A stretch of 64,000 bases of DNA, taken from contig CACBXQ010000004.1 of NCBI GenBank assembly GCA_902543245.1, positions 1 to 64,000 of the forward strand, written 5' to 3'. Below the pieces are notes generated by a model. That model saw nothing but the letters and a program-made list of their open reading frames with translations. It did not search any database and was not told the origin of the DNA. Both the position numbers and the translations under genes were made by a program. The DNA is from an uncultured Pelagibacteraceae bacterium. GTDB lineage: Bacteria; Pseudomonadota; Alphaproteobacteria; Pelagibacterales; Pelagibacteraceae. Positions 41,028 to 49,267 of the stretch are shown here, piece after piece; within the stretch, counting starts at the first letter, position 1, and each line of letters begins with the position of its first letter.

Positions 41028-42386
41028 TTATTTCATTTGGTTAAAAAGTTCTGGAGGTATTCCTTTATCCGCCAAACCTTGAGTATTTCCTTTAGACATT
41101 TTTTTCATCATTTCTGACATCATTTTAAATTGTTTTAACAATTTATTGATAGTGGCAATGTCTGTGCCTGAGCCATTAGCAATTCTTTTTTTCCGAGAAC
41201 CATCAATTAACTTTGGATTTTCTCTTTCCTTTTTGGTCATTGACAATATTACAGCCTCATTCTGAGTTATTATTTTTTCATCTACTCCCGCTTGATCCAT
41301 TTGAGATTTTATTTTTGATACTCCTGGTAGAAAAGACATTAAGCCTTCAATGCCTCCCATTTTTTTCATCTGTTTAAGCTGAGATAAATAATCCTCGAGT
41401 GTGAATTGACCTTTCTTTAATCTTTCTTCTGTTTTTTTTAGTTTTTCTTCATCTACATTCTCTGATGCTTTTTCAACAAGAGTAACTATATCTCCCATCC
41501 CTAATATTCTATTAGCAATTCTATCTGGGTAAAAAACTTCTAAATTTTCTACTTTTTCACCTACGCCTAAAAATTTAATTGGGACATCTGCAACATATTT
41601 CATACTTAAAGCTGCACCACCCCTTCCATCTCCATCTGATCTAGTTAAAATTATTCCAGAAAGATTTACAGTATTTTTAAATTCCTTTGCAACATTTGCA
41701 GCAACTTGACCGGTTAAAGAATCGGCAACTAATATTGTTTCTGAAGGTTTAATTATATCTTCTATTTGTTTAATTTCATTCATCATCTGTAAATCAATTT
41801 GAGTACGTCCAGCGGTATCAAATAATATTACTTCGGATCCATTTAAACTTGCTGCACTTAAAGCTCTTCTACAAATATCACTTGGTAGCTGGCCTTCAAT
41901 TATTGGAAGAGTATTAATATTATTTTGCTCACCTAACAATTTAAGTTGCTCTTGGGCTGCGGGTCTATATACATCCAAACTTACCATCATTATTTTTTTC
42001 TTTTTATTTTTTTCTAAAAATTTTGCTAATTTTGATGTTGTCGTAGTTTTTCCAGATCCCTGTAAGCCAACTAACATTACAGATACAGGAGGGACTGCAT
42101 TAAGATTAATTTCTACATTTTTATCACCTAGCAATGATACCAGTTCATCATAAACTATTTTAACTACCATCTGTCCTGGTGATGTTGATCTTATAATTTC
42201 TTTTCCTAAAGCTTTAGGCTTAACTTTTTCTATGAAATCTTTTGCAACATCAATTGAGACATCAGCTTCTAGTAATGCTAATCTTATTTCCCTAAGACCT
42301 TCATCTACTTGCTTTTCATCTAATGAAGGAGCTTTTTTTAAAGAAGTAAAAATTCCTTCGAATTTATTTGTCAAATTATCAAACAT
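41028..42386 (-). CDS. ffh: Signal recognition particle protein Ffh (SRP54)
   Basis: Ffh binds SRP RNA and signal sequences and docks on FtsY. The NG domain has LVGLQGSGKTTTTSKLAKF near 104-122, DTAGRTQIDLQMMNE and LTRSDGDGRGGAALSM. A methionine-rich M domain begins near residue 320 and contains MMSEMMKKMSKG. I use the ATG at 42386 (MFDNLTNKF), the family start, giving 452 residues; a GTG nine bases upstream is possible. A structured leader of about 100 bases precedes it. FtsY, its receptor, is encoded 1 kb away on the other strand. Confidence 0.96.
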   Translation of the reverse strand: MFDNLTNKFEGIFTSLKKAPSLDEKQVDEGLREIRLALLEADVSIDVAKDFIEKVKPKALGKEIIRSTSPGQMVVKIVYDELVSLLGDKNVEINLNAVPPVSVMLVGLQGSGKTTTTSKLAKFLEKNKKKKIMMVSLDVYRPAAQEQLKLLGEQNNINTLPIIEGQLPSDICRRALSAASLNGSEVILFDTAGRTQIDLQMMNEIKQIEDIIKPSETILVADSLTGQVAANVAKEFKNTVNLSGIILTRSDGDGRGGAALSMKYVADVPIKFLGVGEKVENLEVFYPDRIANRILGMGDIVTLVEKASENVDEEKLKKTEERLKKGQFTLEDYLSQLKQMKKMGGIEGLMSFLPGVSKIKSQMDQAGVDEKIITQNEAVILSMTKKERENPKLIDGSRKKRIANGSGTDIATINKLLKQFKMMSEMMKKMSKGNTQGLADKGIPPELFNQMK

Positions 42387-42392
42387 ATTTTT

Positions 42393-42485
42393 CACCCAGC
42401 AGTTAACGCACCAGTGGGCGAACCCTCGCTAACTGGTGTCGATCTCTTTGTTACCAAAGACACCGCAAAATGCTGTTTTTTGCGG
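42393..42485 (-). ncRNA. Structured 5' leader of ffh (three hairpins)
   Basis: Read on the minus strand, the leader forms three helices in order. The first is an 8-base-pair hairpin (42485-42478 with 42470-42463, stem CCGCAAAA). The second is a 6-pair hairpin closed by a GUAA tetraloop (42460-42455 with 42450-42445). The third is a 7-pair stem (42438-42432 with 42415-42409) capped by a 4-pair GCGA/UCGC stem. A competing helix of nine pairs (one G-U) joins 42435-42427 to 42408-42400, next to the ffh start region. It is not the SRP RNA, since the GGAAGGAAGCAGCC-type apical loop is absent. I dimly recall reports of a conserved ffh leader motif in Pelagibacter, which I cannot verify here. Confidence 0.65.
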
Positions 42486-42497
42486 AAACTTGAACAA

Positions 42498-42505
42498 ATT
42501 ATAAT
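42498..42505. promoter_or_regulatory. Overlapping -10 boxes of divergent ffh and dapF promoters
   Basis: The palindromic-looking ATTATAAT at 42498-42505 gives TATAAT on the plus strand (42500-42505) and TATAAT on the minus strand (42503-42498). It lies between the divergent genes. A start from the minus box falls near 42491, just before the first leader hairpin. The -35 elements are poor on both sides: TTGACT on the minus strand is only 14 bases away. Confidence 0.45.
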
Positions 42506-42547
42506 AGAGGTTCAAAAAGTCAATAAATAAGTTACATATCTAAATAT

Positions 42548-43369
42548 ATGGAATTTAAAGCTTTTAAAATGGACGGTCTTGGAAATGACTTTATAATTAT
42601 TGATGAAAGATTTGATAAAATTAATCTGAGAAATAACGACATAATAAAAATATGTAGTAGAGAATTCATTGGTTGCGATCAATTAATTATTATAAGAGAA
42701 TCTGATCGAAATGATGCAGAATTAATATTTTATAATTCAGATGGAAGTCTGGCTGGAGCTTGTGGAAATGGAACAAGATGTGTTGCTTACCTTTTGTCAA
42801 AAGAAAACAATAAAAAACTGATAACTCTAAAAACTTTAGGTGGTATCCTTGAGTCAAAAATTTATGAAAATCAAATTGTTGAAACAAAAATAGGTCCAGC
42901 GAAACTAGGATGGGCAGATATTCCTCTTAAAGAAAAAATGGATACTAGAAATTTAAACTTTAATTTTGAAGATATTCAAGTTGAAATGAAAAATGGTACT
43001 GCAATAAATGTTGGAAATCCACATGTGGTATTTTTTGTAGATGAACTTGAAAAATTTAATATTGAAAAAATAGGACCTAAAATTGAAAACCATAATTTTT
43101 TTCCAGAAAAATGTAATGTAACAATTGCAAAAAAGGTTAAAGAAAATCATATTAAATTAAAAGTTTGGGAAAGAGGGGCTGGACTTACAAAAGCTTGTGG
43201 CACAGCAGCTTGTGCAACAGCTTTGGCTGGTAAAATTAACAATTTAATAAAATCCCCAGTAAATCTTGTATTTGAATTAGGTAAACTTGAAATAAATATT
43301 GACGATAATAATTTTATCTCTATGAAAGGACCTGTTTCAAAAATACAGGAAATTAAAATTAATTTTTAA
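42548..43369 (+). CDS. dapF: Diaminopimelate epimerase
   Basis: DapF converts LL- to meso-diaminopimelate for lysine and peptidoglycan. The two catalytic cysteines are Cys72 in GACGNGTRC and Cys217 in KACGTAACA, both conserved. NDFIIID near the N-terminus and VNVGNPHVVFFV in the middle support the call. The length of 273 residues is normal. It diverges from ffh and is followed by ftsY with a one-base overlap (TAATG). The MiaB-like gene often found between dapF and ftsY in alphaproteobacteria is missing. Confidence 0.96.
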   Translation: MEFKAFKMDGLGNDFIIIDERFDKINLRNNDIIKICSREFIGCDQLIIIRESDRNDAELIFYNSDGSLAGACGNGTRCVAYLLSKENNKKLITLKTLGGILESKIYENQIVETKIGPAKLGWADIPLKEKMDTRNLNFNFEDIQVEMKNGTAINVGNPHVVFFVDELEKFNIEKIGPKIENHNFFPEKCNVTIAKKVKENHIKLKVWERGAGLTKACGTAACATALAGKINNLIKSPVNLVFELGKLEINIDDNNFISMKGPVSKIQEIKINF

Positions 43370-44286
43370 TGAGTATATTTGAAAAATTTAAATTAGGTTT
43401 TAAAAAAAGTGCATCAAATATTGCATCTGGGCTAAAAGAAATAATAATAAAAAAAGAAATTGACGACAATACTCTTGACAAAATTGAGGAGTTTTTAATT
43501 AGCGCAGATGTTGGGGTCGACGCTTCCAGTGATATTAGATCAATCCTATCAAATAAAAAAATAGATTCTAATTCTGAACCAATTAATGAAGTAAAAAAAA
43601 TACTTAATGAATATATAGTTGAGCTAATGGAGCCTTTAGAAAACAAAAGCATTTTTGAAACAAAAGATTATTTAAATGTAACTTTAGTTTCTGGTGTAAA
43701 TGGAGTTGGAAAAACAACAACAATAGGAAAAATAAGTAAAATTCTTAAAAATAATAACAGAAAAGTAGTATTAGGGGCTTGTGATACATTTAGAGCTGCA
43801 GCAATAGAACAATTAGAAACATGGTCTCAAAAAATAGGAGTAGAAATAATAAAGTCTGAAGCTAAAGCAGACCCTGCGTCTGTAGCTTACAAAACTTTAG
43901 AATATGCAAAAAATAACTCTTTTAATGATGTTCTGCTTGATACAGCTGGAAGACTTCAAAATAAAAAAAATTTGATGGATGAATATAAAAAGATTGCAAA
44001 TGTACTAAAAAAATTGGACTCAAAAGCTCCTCAAGAAGTTATTCTTGTACTAGACTCAACTTCTGGTCAGAACGTTATTAATCAAGTAGAAGAATTTAAT
44101 AAAATTATCCCTCTTACTGGTCTTATAATGACAAAATTAGACGGAACAGCAAAAGGTGGGGTATTAATAGCGGTAGCGAAAAAATTTAAATTACCCATAA
44201 TTTGTTTAGGTCTTGGTGAAAAAGAGGATGATTTGCAAATTTTTGATGCCAGGATATTTGCTGATGCGTTCACACAGATCAATTAA
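43369..44286 (+). CDS. ftsY: Signal recognition particle receptor FtsY
   Basis: FtsY is the membrane receptor of SRP. At 305 residues it consists only of the NG domain and lacks the long acidic A domain of enterobacteria. The P-loop GVNGVGKTTTIGKI is near 109-122; GACDTFRAAAIEQLE, DTAGRLQNKKNLMDE and MTKLDGTAKGG follow. The short form is common in alphaproteobacteria. The 3' end overlaps the convergent gene at 44283 by four bases. Having ffh and ftsY close together suggests coordinated SRP expression. Confidence 0.96.
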   Translation: MSIFEKFKLGFKKSASNIASGLKEIIIKKEIDDNTLDKIEEFLISADVGVDASSDIRSILSNKKIDSNSEPINEVKKILNEYIVELMEPLENKSIFETKDYLNVTLVSGVNGVGKTTTIGKISKILKNNNRKVVLGACDTFRAAAIEQLETWSQKIGVEIIKSEAKADPASVAYKTLEYAKNNSFNDVLLDTAGRLQNKKNLMDEYKKIANVLKKLDSKAPQEVILVLDSTSGQNVINQVEEFNKIIPLTGLIMTKLDGTAKGGVLIAVAKKFKLPIICLGLGEKEDDLQIFDARIFADAFTQIN

Positions 44287-44876
44287 TTAATTACGTTATT
44301 TGCAATTAAAGGCTTATATACATTGCATGAAAATTCTGAATTTAAACTTGCATAGCCACAGTTACGCGAATATGTGGATATAATAAAACTTAAATCACTT
44401 TTTTTTTGATAAATGTTTAATTTGTTTTTTTTAATGTCATACATAAAATTTTTATTAATATCCTTTATAGTGCTAACCATAATCAATGTATTATTATCCT
44501 TTAATAGATAGTATGCGAAATCATCAGGAAAAACAGGATAATCATAATCTAATAAAAATTTTTTTGCTGTTTTAGGAAACCAATCATATGAAACCAAAGA
44601 CATCTCCTTTTTAGAAACATTATCATAAAAATAAAGATCTTGAGGATAATTGTTAATATAATTAGAATTCTTTCCCTTGGCTACAATAGCTTTATCTCTT
44701 GGTTTAAAAAACAAGGTAAAATCTTTATTATGTGACTCCATTTTACCTATATAAAAATAATTATCTATCGACTTATTTGTTTCAGCGAGTGATTGAGAAG
44801 AATAAAATAACGCTAATAAAAATAATACAGCTGAACTATAAAATATTAACAATATTAGATAAAGAAATCTTTTCAT
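44283..44876 (-). CDS. Exported or membrane-anchored protein of unknown function
   Basis: I do not recognise this 197-residue protein. One hydrophobic segment at about 5-32 ending in SQSLAE looks like a signal peptide or anchor. The rest is soluble, rich in Asn, Lys and Tyr, and would face the periplasm. Two cysteines near the C-terminus (NCGYASLNSEFSC) could form a disulfide. It lies between ftsY (convergent, four-base overlap) and an alpha/beta hydrolase on the same strand. Composition matches the neighbours, so there is no sign of transfer. It may be specific to the SAR11 group. Confidence 0.7.
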   Translation of the reverse strand: MKRFLYLILLIFYSSAVLFLLALFYSSQSLAETNKSIDNYFYIGKMESHNKDFTLFFKPRDKAIVAKGKNSNYINNYPQDLYFYDNVSKKEMSLVSYDWFPKTAKKFLLDYDYPVFPDDFAYYLLKDNNTLIMVSTIKDINKNFMYDIKKNKLNIYQKKSDLSFIISTYSRNCGYASLNSEFSCNVYKPLIANNVIN

Positions 44877-44928
44877 TGTAATTTTAGGATAAAATAAAAT
44901 AATGAAGATTATTTGTTTTAATTGTGTC

Positions 44929-45741
44929 TTAATTTATTCTTTTTATAAAATTATCAATAGAATTTATAAGATTATCATTAAATTCCATCATATGGTCGTC
45001 ATAATCATTGAAATATTTATATTTAGGTTCTTTTGCTATTTCAAAAATTTTAACTCCCATATTATATGGTACAATTTTATCTTTTTTTCCATGCATAATT
45101 AAAATAGGAGAATTTATATCCTTCATTTTATCCAACGTATTGTATCTATCCTTAAGCAAAATACTAACTGGTAAATATGGATAATAAATTTTTGCTAGAT
45201 CAACCATTGAGGTAAAAGGGGATTCTAAAATAATTCCTGCAAAATTGAAATCTTTAGCTAAATCAATGGATATTGCCGTACCTAAAGACTCTCCATATAA
45301 AATTATATTGCTATCATCGATGTCATTTGAATTAAGCCACTTTTTAGCTGCTCGGGCATCTAAATATAATCCATCTTCACTAGGACTTCCCTCATTTCCA
45401 CTAAATCCTCTATATGCAATTATTAAATAATTTATATTTAACTTAGATAAGTCGTTTAATTTATATATTCTATTTTCCAATTTACCGGCGTTTCCATGGA
45501 AAAATAGCAAAGTTTTAAATTTAGAATTTTTTTTATAATACCAACCAGTTAATTCATGTTCTGAAGGAATAACTATTTTTTGAATATTATGTTCCAATAA
45601 TTTTTCCTCCAGGTAATTATTTTCTGTGGGATGATATAATAAACTTCTTTGAAAAAGATAAATTGAGATTACAATTAAGAAATATATTCCAACTAAAAGT
45701 GATAATGTAAGATAAATAATTTTCACCTTAACTATAAACAA
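44929..45741 (-). CDS. Membrane-anchored alpha/beta hydrolase (BEM46-like)
   Basis: One transmembrane helix (about 8-30) is followed by an alpha/beta-hydrolase domain: FFHGNAGKLENR near 81-92 forms the oxyanion region and GESLGTA holds the nucleophile Ser152. MHGKKDKIVPY carries the acid and the DDHMMEF region the histidine. The arrangement, including QRSLLYHPTE after the helix, resembles the BEM46/YfhR group of unknown substrate. The length is 270 residues. It starts directly next to a 60-residue membrane protein gene, at the end of the TRAP transporter group. Confidence 0.85.
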   Translation of the reverse strand: MFIVKVKIIYLTLSLLVGIYFLIVISIYLFQRSLLYHPTENNYLEEKLLEHNIQKIVIPSEHELTGWYYKKNSKFKTLLFFHGNAGKLENRIYKLNDLSKLNINYLIIAYRGFSGNEGSPSEDGLYLDARAAKKWLNSNDIDDSNIILYGESLGTAISIDLAKDFNFAGIILESPFTSMVDLAKIYYPYLPVSILLKDRYNTLDKMKDINSPILIMHGKKDKIVPYNMGVKIFEIAKEPKYKYFNDYDDHMMEFNDNLINSIDNFIKRIN

Positions 45742-45924
45742 CTATTTTGAAGATTTATCAAAAAACGCTTCGTATACCATCATAAAGATTGCAACACCCA
45801 TTAAAATATAAACTGGCAATACGTCAAGAAAACCTATCATCGTTGATCTAGTTAATGTGGTAGCTAAACCAAGCAAAAAAGCGATCGCAATTGCACATCC
45901 TAAAATAGTAGTAAATTTTTGCAT
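45742..45924 (-). CDS. Small membrane protein, 60 residues, unknown function
   Basis: This short protein has two hydrophobic segments (about 6-25 and 30-52), joined by a short turn (RSTMIGFLD), and a charged C-terminus (FFDKSSK). It fits exactly between the amidase stop and the hydrolase start without spare bases, which supports it as a real gene. No family is recognised. It might be a membrane anchor or helper for a neighbour, but the sequence does not show this. Confidence 0.72.
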   Translation of the reverse strand: MQKFTTILGCAIAIAFLLGLATTLTRSTMIGFLDVLPVYILMGVAIFMMVYEAFFDKSSK

Positions 45925-47250
45925 TTAATTATTACATTCCTTTTCCAACCAATTAGCAACCCCTAAAAATCTGTGATCATCATATTTATCACCTATTAAC
46001 TGGACCCCTAAAGGTAAATTATTTTCACCTTGCAACAAAGGTAGTGAAATACAAGGAGTTCCAAGATATGACCAAACTTTATTAAATTCTGCTGTTCCAG
46101 TACTTTTCAAACCTTTTGGTGCTACACCTGGACTAGAAGGAGAAAGAACTCCGTGATAATCTTCAAAAACCTCTTTGTAAGACTCGTAACTTCGTTTTTT
46201 AAAATCTATTGCTTCAGTATACTCTTTCGCTGAATATTTATTTCCGTTGGCAATAGCTGTTTGCATATACTTAGATAATTTTGATTTATATTTTTTATAA
46301 TATGTTGAAAAATTATTTGCTAAATCTGTTTCATGAATGATTTGATGATACCTGTGAATATCTTTAAAATATGATGGTGTATCGAATACTTCTATATTTT
46401 TAAATGATTTAATAAAATATTCAAACGACTCTCTTGATTTCTTATCTATTATTTTCCAATAATCTGACTTATAAAAAATAAATTTTGGATCATACAAAGG
46501 TCCTTTTTTTGTCTCCTCTAAAATATTTTCTGCTGAATAATATATAGTTGCAGGATCATGATGATCTTTTTTAATTAAAACTTTTGCTAATAAAGCAACA
46601 TCTTCAACTGTACGTCCAAACATTCCTATATGATCTAATGCATTAGAAGTTTTCAAAACACCATTTCTAGAGATCAAACCATAGCTTGGTTTATAACCTA
46701 CAACACCACAGTAAGAAGCGGGTCTAATAACTGATCCGCCTGTTTGAGATCCTATTGAAAGAGGAGCCATAAATGATGCAACAGACGCCGCTGATCCACT
46801 TGATGACCCTCCAGGTGTTCTTGAATAATCATGAGGATTAGTTGTTTTTGGTGGCCCAAGATATGCCAATTCCGAAGTTGCTGTTTTGCCCATCACAATT
46901 GCGCCCGCAGAATGCAAAAGTTCAACTATTTCTGCATTTTGAGAATAGGATTTTCCTTTCCTAATTACAGTTCCACATTCAGTTGGCATATCAACTGTTC
47001 CAATTATATCTTTAATAGCAATTGGGATACCATGTAACGAGCCAACAGGTTTCCCTGATTTTCTATACTCATCCGAGTCTTCAGCTTTTTCTAATAAGTT
47101 TTTTTTATCAAAATGAGCCCAGGCCTTAACTTCTTTTTCAAATTTGTTTATTCTCTCAATATATTTTTCACAGAGTTGAACTGATGTTAATTGACCCTCT
47201 TTAATTTTTGAAGCAAGATCTTCTACTTTCAATGAAAATAAATCTACCAT
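45925..47250 (-). CDS. Amidase signature family enzyme
   Basis: The protein belongs to the amidase signature family (GatA-like), which hydrolyses amide bonds with a Ser-cisSer-Lys triad. Lys80 lies in PIAIKDIIGT; the glycine/serine motif PGGSSSGSAASVA gives the cis-Ser near 150; the nucleophile is near Ser173 in QTGGSVIRPASYCG. With the ATG at 47250 it has 441 residues; a TTG at 47265 would overlap dctM. It is not an obvious GatA, because no gatB or gatC lies nearby. Its position after a TRAP transporter suggests it acts on an imported or derived amide. Substrate unknown. Confidence 0.85.
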   Translation of the reverse strand: MVDLFSLKVEDLASKIKEGQLTSVQLCEKYIERINKFEKEVKAWAHFDKKNLLEKAEDSDEYRKSGKPVGSLHGIPIAIKDIIGTVDMPTECGTVIRKGKSYSQNAEIVELLHSAGAIVMGKTATSELAYLGPPKTTNPHDYSRTPGGSSSGSAASVASFMAPLSIGSQTGGSVIRPASYCGVVGYKPSYGLISRNGVLKTSNALDHIGMFGRTVEDVALLAKVLIKKDHHDPATIYYSAENILEETKKGPLYDPKFIFYKSDYWKIIDKKSRESFEYFIKSFKNIEVFDTPSYFKDIHRYHQIIHETDLANNFSTYYKKYKSKLSKYMQTAIANGNKYSAKEYTEAIDFKKRSYESYKEVFEDYHGVLSPSSPGVAPKGLKSTGTAEFNKVWSYLGTPCISLPLLQGENNLPLGVQLIGDKYDDHRFLGVANWLEKECNN

Positions 47251-47254
47251 TTTT

Positions 47255-48616
47255 TTAGTCAGCAAATAACACTTCAGGTAACCACAAAGCTATACCAGGA
47301 AACATGTACATTAAAAACATTCCAAAAATTACTATAGCTAAAAATGGCATAATCCCTTTAAATATTTCTAACAATTCTACATTCTTTTTTTGTACACCTT
47401 TTAAATAGTAAGCGGACATAGCCATCGGAGGAGTTAAAAAAGATGTCTGTAAATTTAAAGCAATCAACATTGCAAAAAAATATGGATTTACATTAAACAC
47501 TTCTAATAATGGTAAAAAAATTGGAACAAATATAATTAAGATTTCTGTCCATTCTAATGGCCAACCTAATAGAAAAATTATTATCTGAGTTATAATTAAA
47601 AATTGCCAAGTCGTTATATTTATTGAAGTAAAGAAATGTTCAAATACTTCATGTCCACCTAAATAAGAAAAGACTGATGAAAAAGTCCAAGATCCAATAA
47701 ATAGCCACATTATCATGGCTGTTGTTTTTGCAGTAAGAAATACAGATTCTTTAAAATTTTGCCACTTAAGTGTTTTATAAAACCATGATAAAATTATTGC
47801 CCCAAATGCACCTGCCGCAGCTGCTTCAGCTGGTGTAGCGATTCCTGCTAAAATAGTACCCAAAACCAACATTATTAATCCAAACAGCGGCACAAAAGAA
47901 ACCAGAACTTCTTTTAAGATCTCTGCTCTTGGTGGTATATCTTCAGCTGGAGGTCTTGGTGCTATAGACGGATTTAGCCACGCTCTTGTAACAGCATAAG
48001 CAATATAAAGTCCTGCTAACATTAATCCTGGAAAAATTGCAGCTGCAAATAATCTTAATGGAGATAGTTGTGCAATCACGGAATAAACAATTAACATTAT
48101 ACTCGGTGGAATTAAAATTCCTAGACAACCCCCTGCACATATTATTCCTGAGGCAAATTTTTTGTCATAACCTGCTTTTACCATTGCTGGCCAGGCGAGT
48201 AATCCCATTAGAGTTACAACTGCTCCTATAATTCCTGTAGCTGTTGAAAATAAAGTACACGTTATTAAAGCTGCAACAGCCATTGATGCTGGCAATCTGT
48301 GAGCAGCTAATCTTATTGCAAAGAATAATTTAGCAACAATTCCAGCTCTCTCTACCAAATATCCCATAAATAAAAAAAGAGGCACCGCAGTAAGTACGTT
48401 ATTATCCATAACGGTATAAGTATTTTTAACAAATAAAGAAAATATTCTATTATCGAAAAGGTGATCCATTAAAACTGGATCGTAATATGCATAATAGCCA
48501 AAGCCTATTCCCATCGCCATTAAAGTAAACGCTATTGGAAAACCAAGTAGGACTGCAAATAAAAATACACCCATCATTAAGATTGCTACTTCAGGATTTG
48601 TCAGACTAAATAACAT
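47255..48616 (-). CDS. dctM: TRAP transporter large membrane subunit
   Basis: DctM is the transport channel of a tripartite ATP-independent periplasmic transporter, driven by the sodium gradient. The 453 residues are almost wholly hydrophobic with about 11-12 transmembrane segments. Family motifs include PLFLFMGYLVERAGI, GGCLGILIPPSIMLIVYS and the final block near NPYFFAMLIALNLQTSFLTPPM. It overlaps dctQ by 11 bases. It resembles the group annotated for mannitol/chloroaromatic compounds, though that label is uncertain. Confidence 0.94.
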   Translation of the reverse strand: MLFSLTNPEVAILMMGVFLFAVLLGFPIAFTLMAMGIGFGYYAYYDPVLMDHLFDNRIFSLFVKNTYTVMDNNVLTAVPLFLFMGYLVERAGIVAKLFFAIRLAAHRLPASMAVAALITCTLFSTATGIIGAVVTLMGLLAWPAMVKAGYDKKFASGIICAGGCLGILIPPSIMLIVYSVIAQLSPLRLFAAAIFPGLMLAGLYIAYAVTRAWLNPSIAPRPPAEDIPPRAEILKEVLVSFVPLFGLIMLVLGTILAGIATPAEAAAAGAFGAIILSWFYKTLKWQNFKESVFLTAKTTAMIMWLFIGSWTFSSVFSYLGGHEVFEHFFTSINITTWQFLIITQIIIFLLGWPLEWTEILIIFVPIFLPLLEVFNVNPYFFAMLIALNLQTSFLTPPMAMSAYYLKGVQKKNVELLEIFKGIMPFLAIVIFGMFLMYMFPGIALWLPEVLFAD

Positions 48617-49193
48617 TTTCTTTATCTTCCTTTTGAGATGTTCTCATTAACATCTGTTCAGTTTCCTCAGCCACAACCATTCTTGACGGCCATATTCCTG
48701 TTTTAATACAAATTATAGATCTAAATACTTCACTAATACCCTGAATAATAAGTAAAACTCCTGCTGCAGGTATCATTGACTTAACCATATAAATTTGAAT
48801 TTGAGCAGGACTGCTCCAACTAGTTTCTTTTATTTTCCAAGCTTGAGCTGCATACTCATAGCCATAAAAAGCCAGAGCAATAACTCCAGGAAAAAAGAAA
48901 ATAAAGTAAAGTACCAGATCTATCCAGGCCTGGGTTCTTTGACTAAACAATCTATAAATTACATCTCCCCTAACATGGGCTTCGGTGGCTAAACAGTAAG
49001 CGCCTGACATCATAAGTATTGCACCATACATTTGCATACTAAAATCAAAATTCCATAAAGTAGGTGCATTAAAGGCATAAGCCATTATGACCTCATAAAC
49101 AGTTCCTCCCATAAGTATTACAATACACCAAGAAAAAGCCTTACCCATAGAAGTGCTCAGCGTATCTGCAAACCTAATGAAAAGTTTCATCAT
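48606..49193 (-). CDS. dctQ: TRAP transporter small membrane subunit
   Basis: DctQ is the small four-helix membrane partner of DctM. The 195-residue protein has hydrophobic segments near 18-36, 50-68, 88-113 and 130-152. The family pattern GAYCLATEAHVRGDVIY is near 58-74. It is located after dctP with a strong terminator hairpin in the gap between them, and overlaps dctM. A 195-residue form with extra residues at the C-terminus is common in this subgroup. Confidence 0.92.
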   Translation of the reverse strand: MMKLFIRFADTLSTSMGKAFSWCIVILMGGTVYEVIMAYAFNAPTLWNFDFSMQMYGAILMMSGAYCLATEAHVRGDVIYRLFSQRTQAWIDLVLYFIFFFPGVIALAFYGYEYAAQAWKIKETSWSSPAQIQIYMVKSMIPAAGVLLIIQGISEVFRSIICIKTGIWPSRMVVAEETEQMLMRTSQKEDKENVI

Positions 49194-49220
49194 AAAATAT
49201 TTATTTAAAATTTAATTAAA

Positions 49221-49248
49221 AAAAGAGGGGGCAAAAACCCCCTCTTTT
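49221..49248 (-). terminator. Rho-independent terminator between dctP and dctQ
   Basis: AAAAGAGGGGG at 49221-49231 pairs perfectly with CCCCCTCTTTT at 49238-49248 around a six-base loop. T-rich sequence follows in the minus direction (and on the plus strand too). It lies after the dctP stop, inside what is otherwise one transporter operon. Partial read-through would give excess binding protein relative to the membrane subunits, a common arrangement for such transporters. Confidence 0.9.
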
Positions 49249-49267
49249 TAAAATTAATAAAAGTTAA

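Noticed and set aside
42393..42485. Possible SRP (4.5S) RNA gene next to ffh
   Set aside because: The conserved GGAAGGAAGCAGCC-type apical loop and the flanking pairing are absent, and the hairpins run directly into the ffh start.
47251..47265. TTG start for the amidase at 47265
   Set aside because: It would overlap dctM and adds only five residues; ATG 47250 is better placed.
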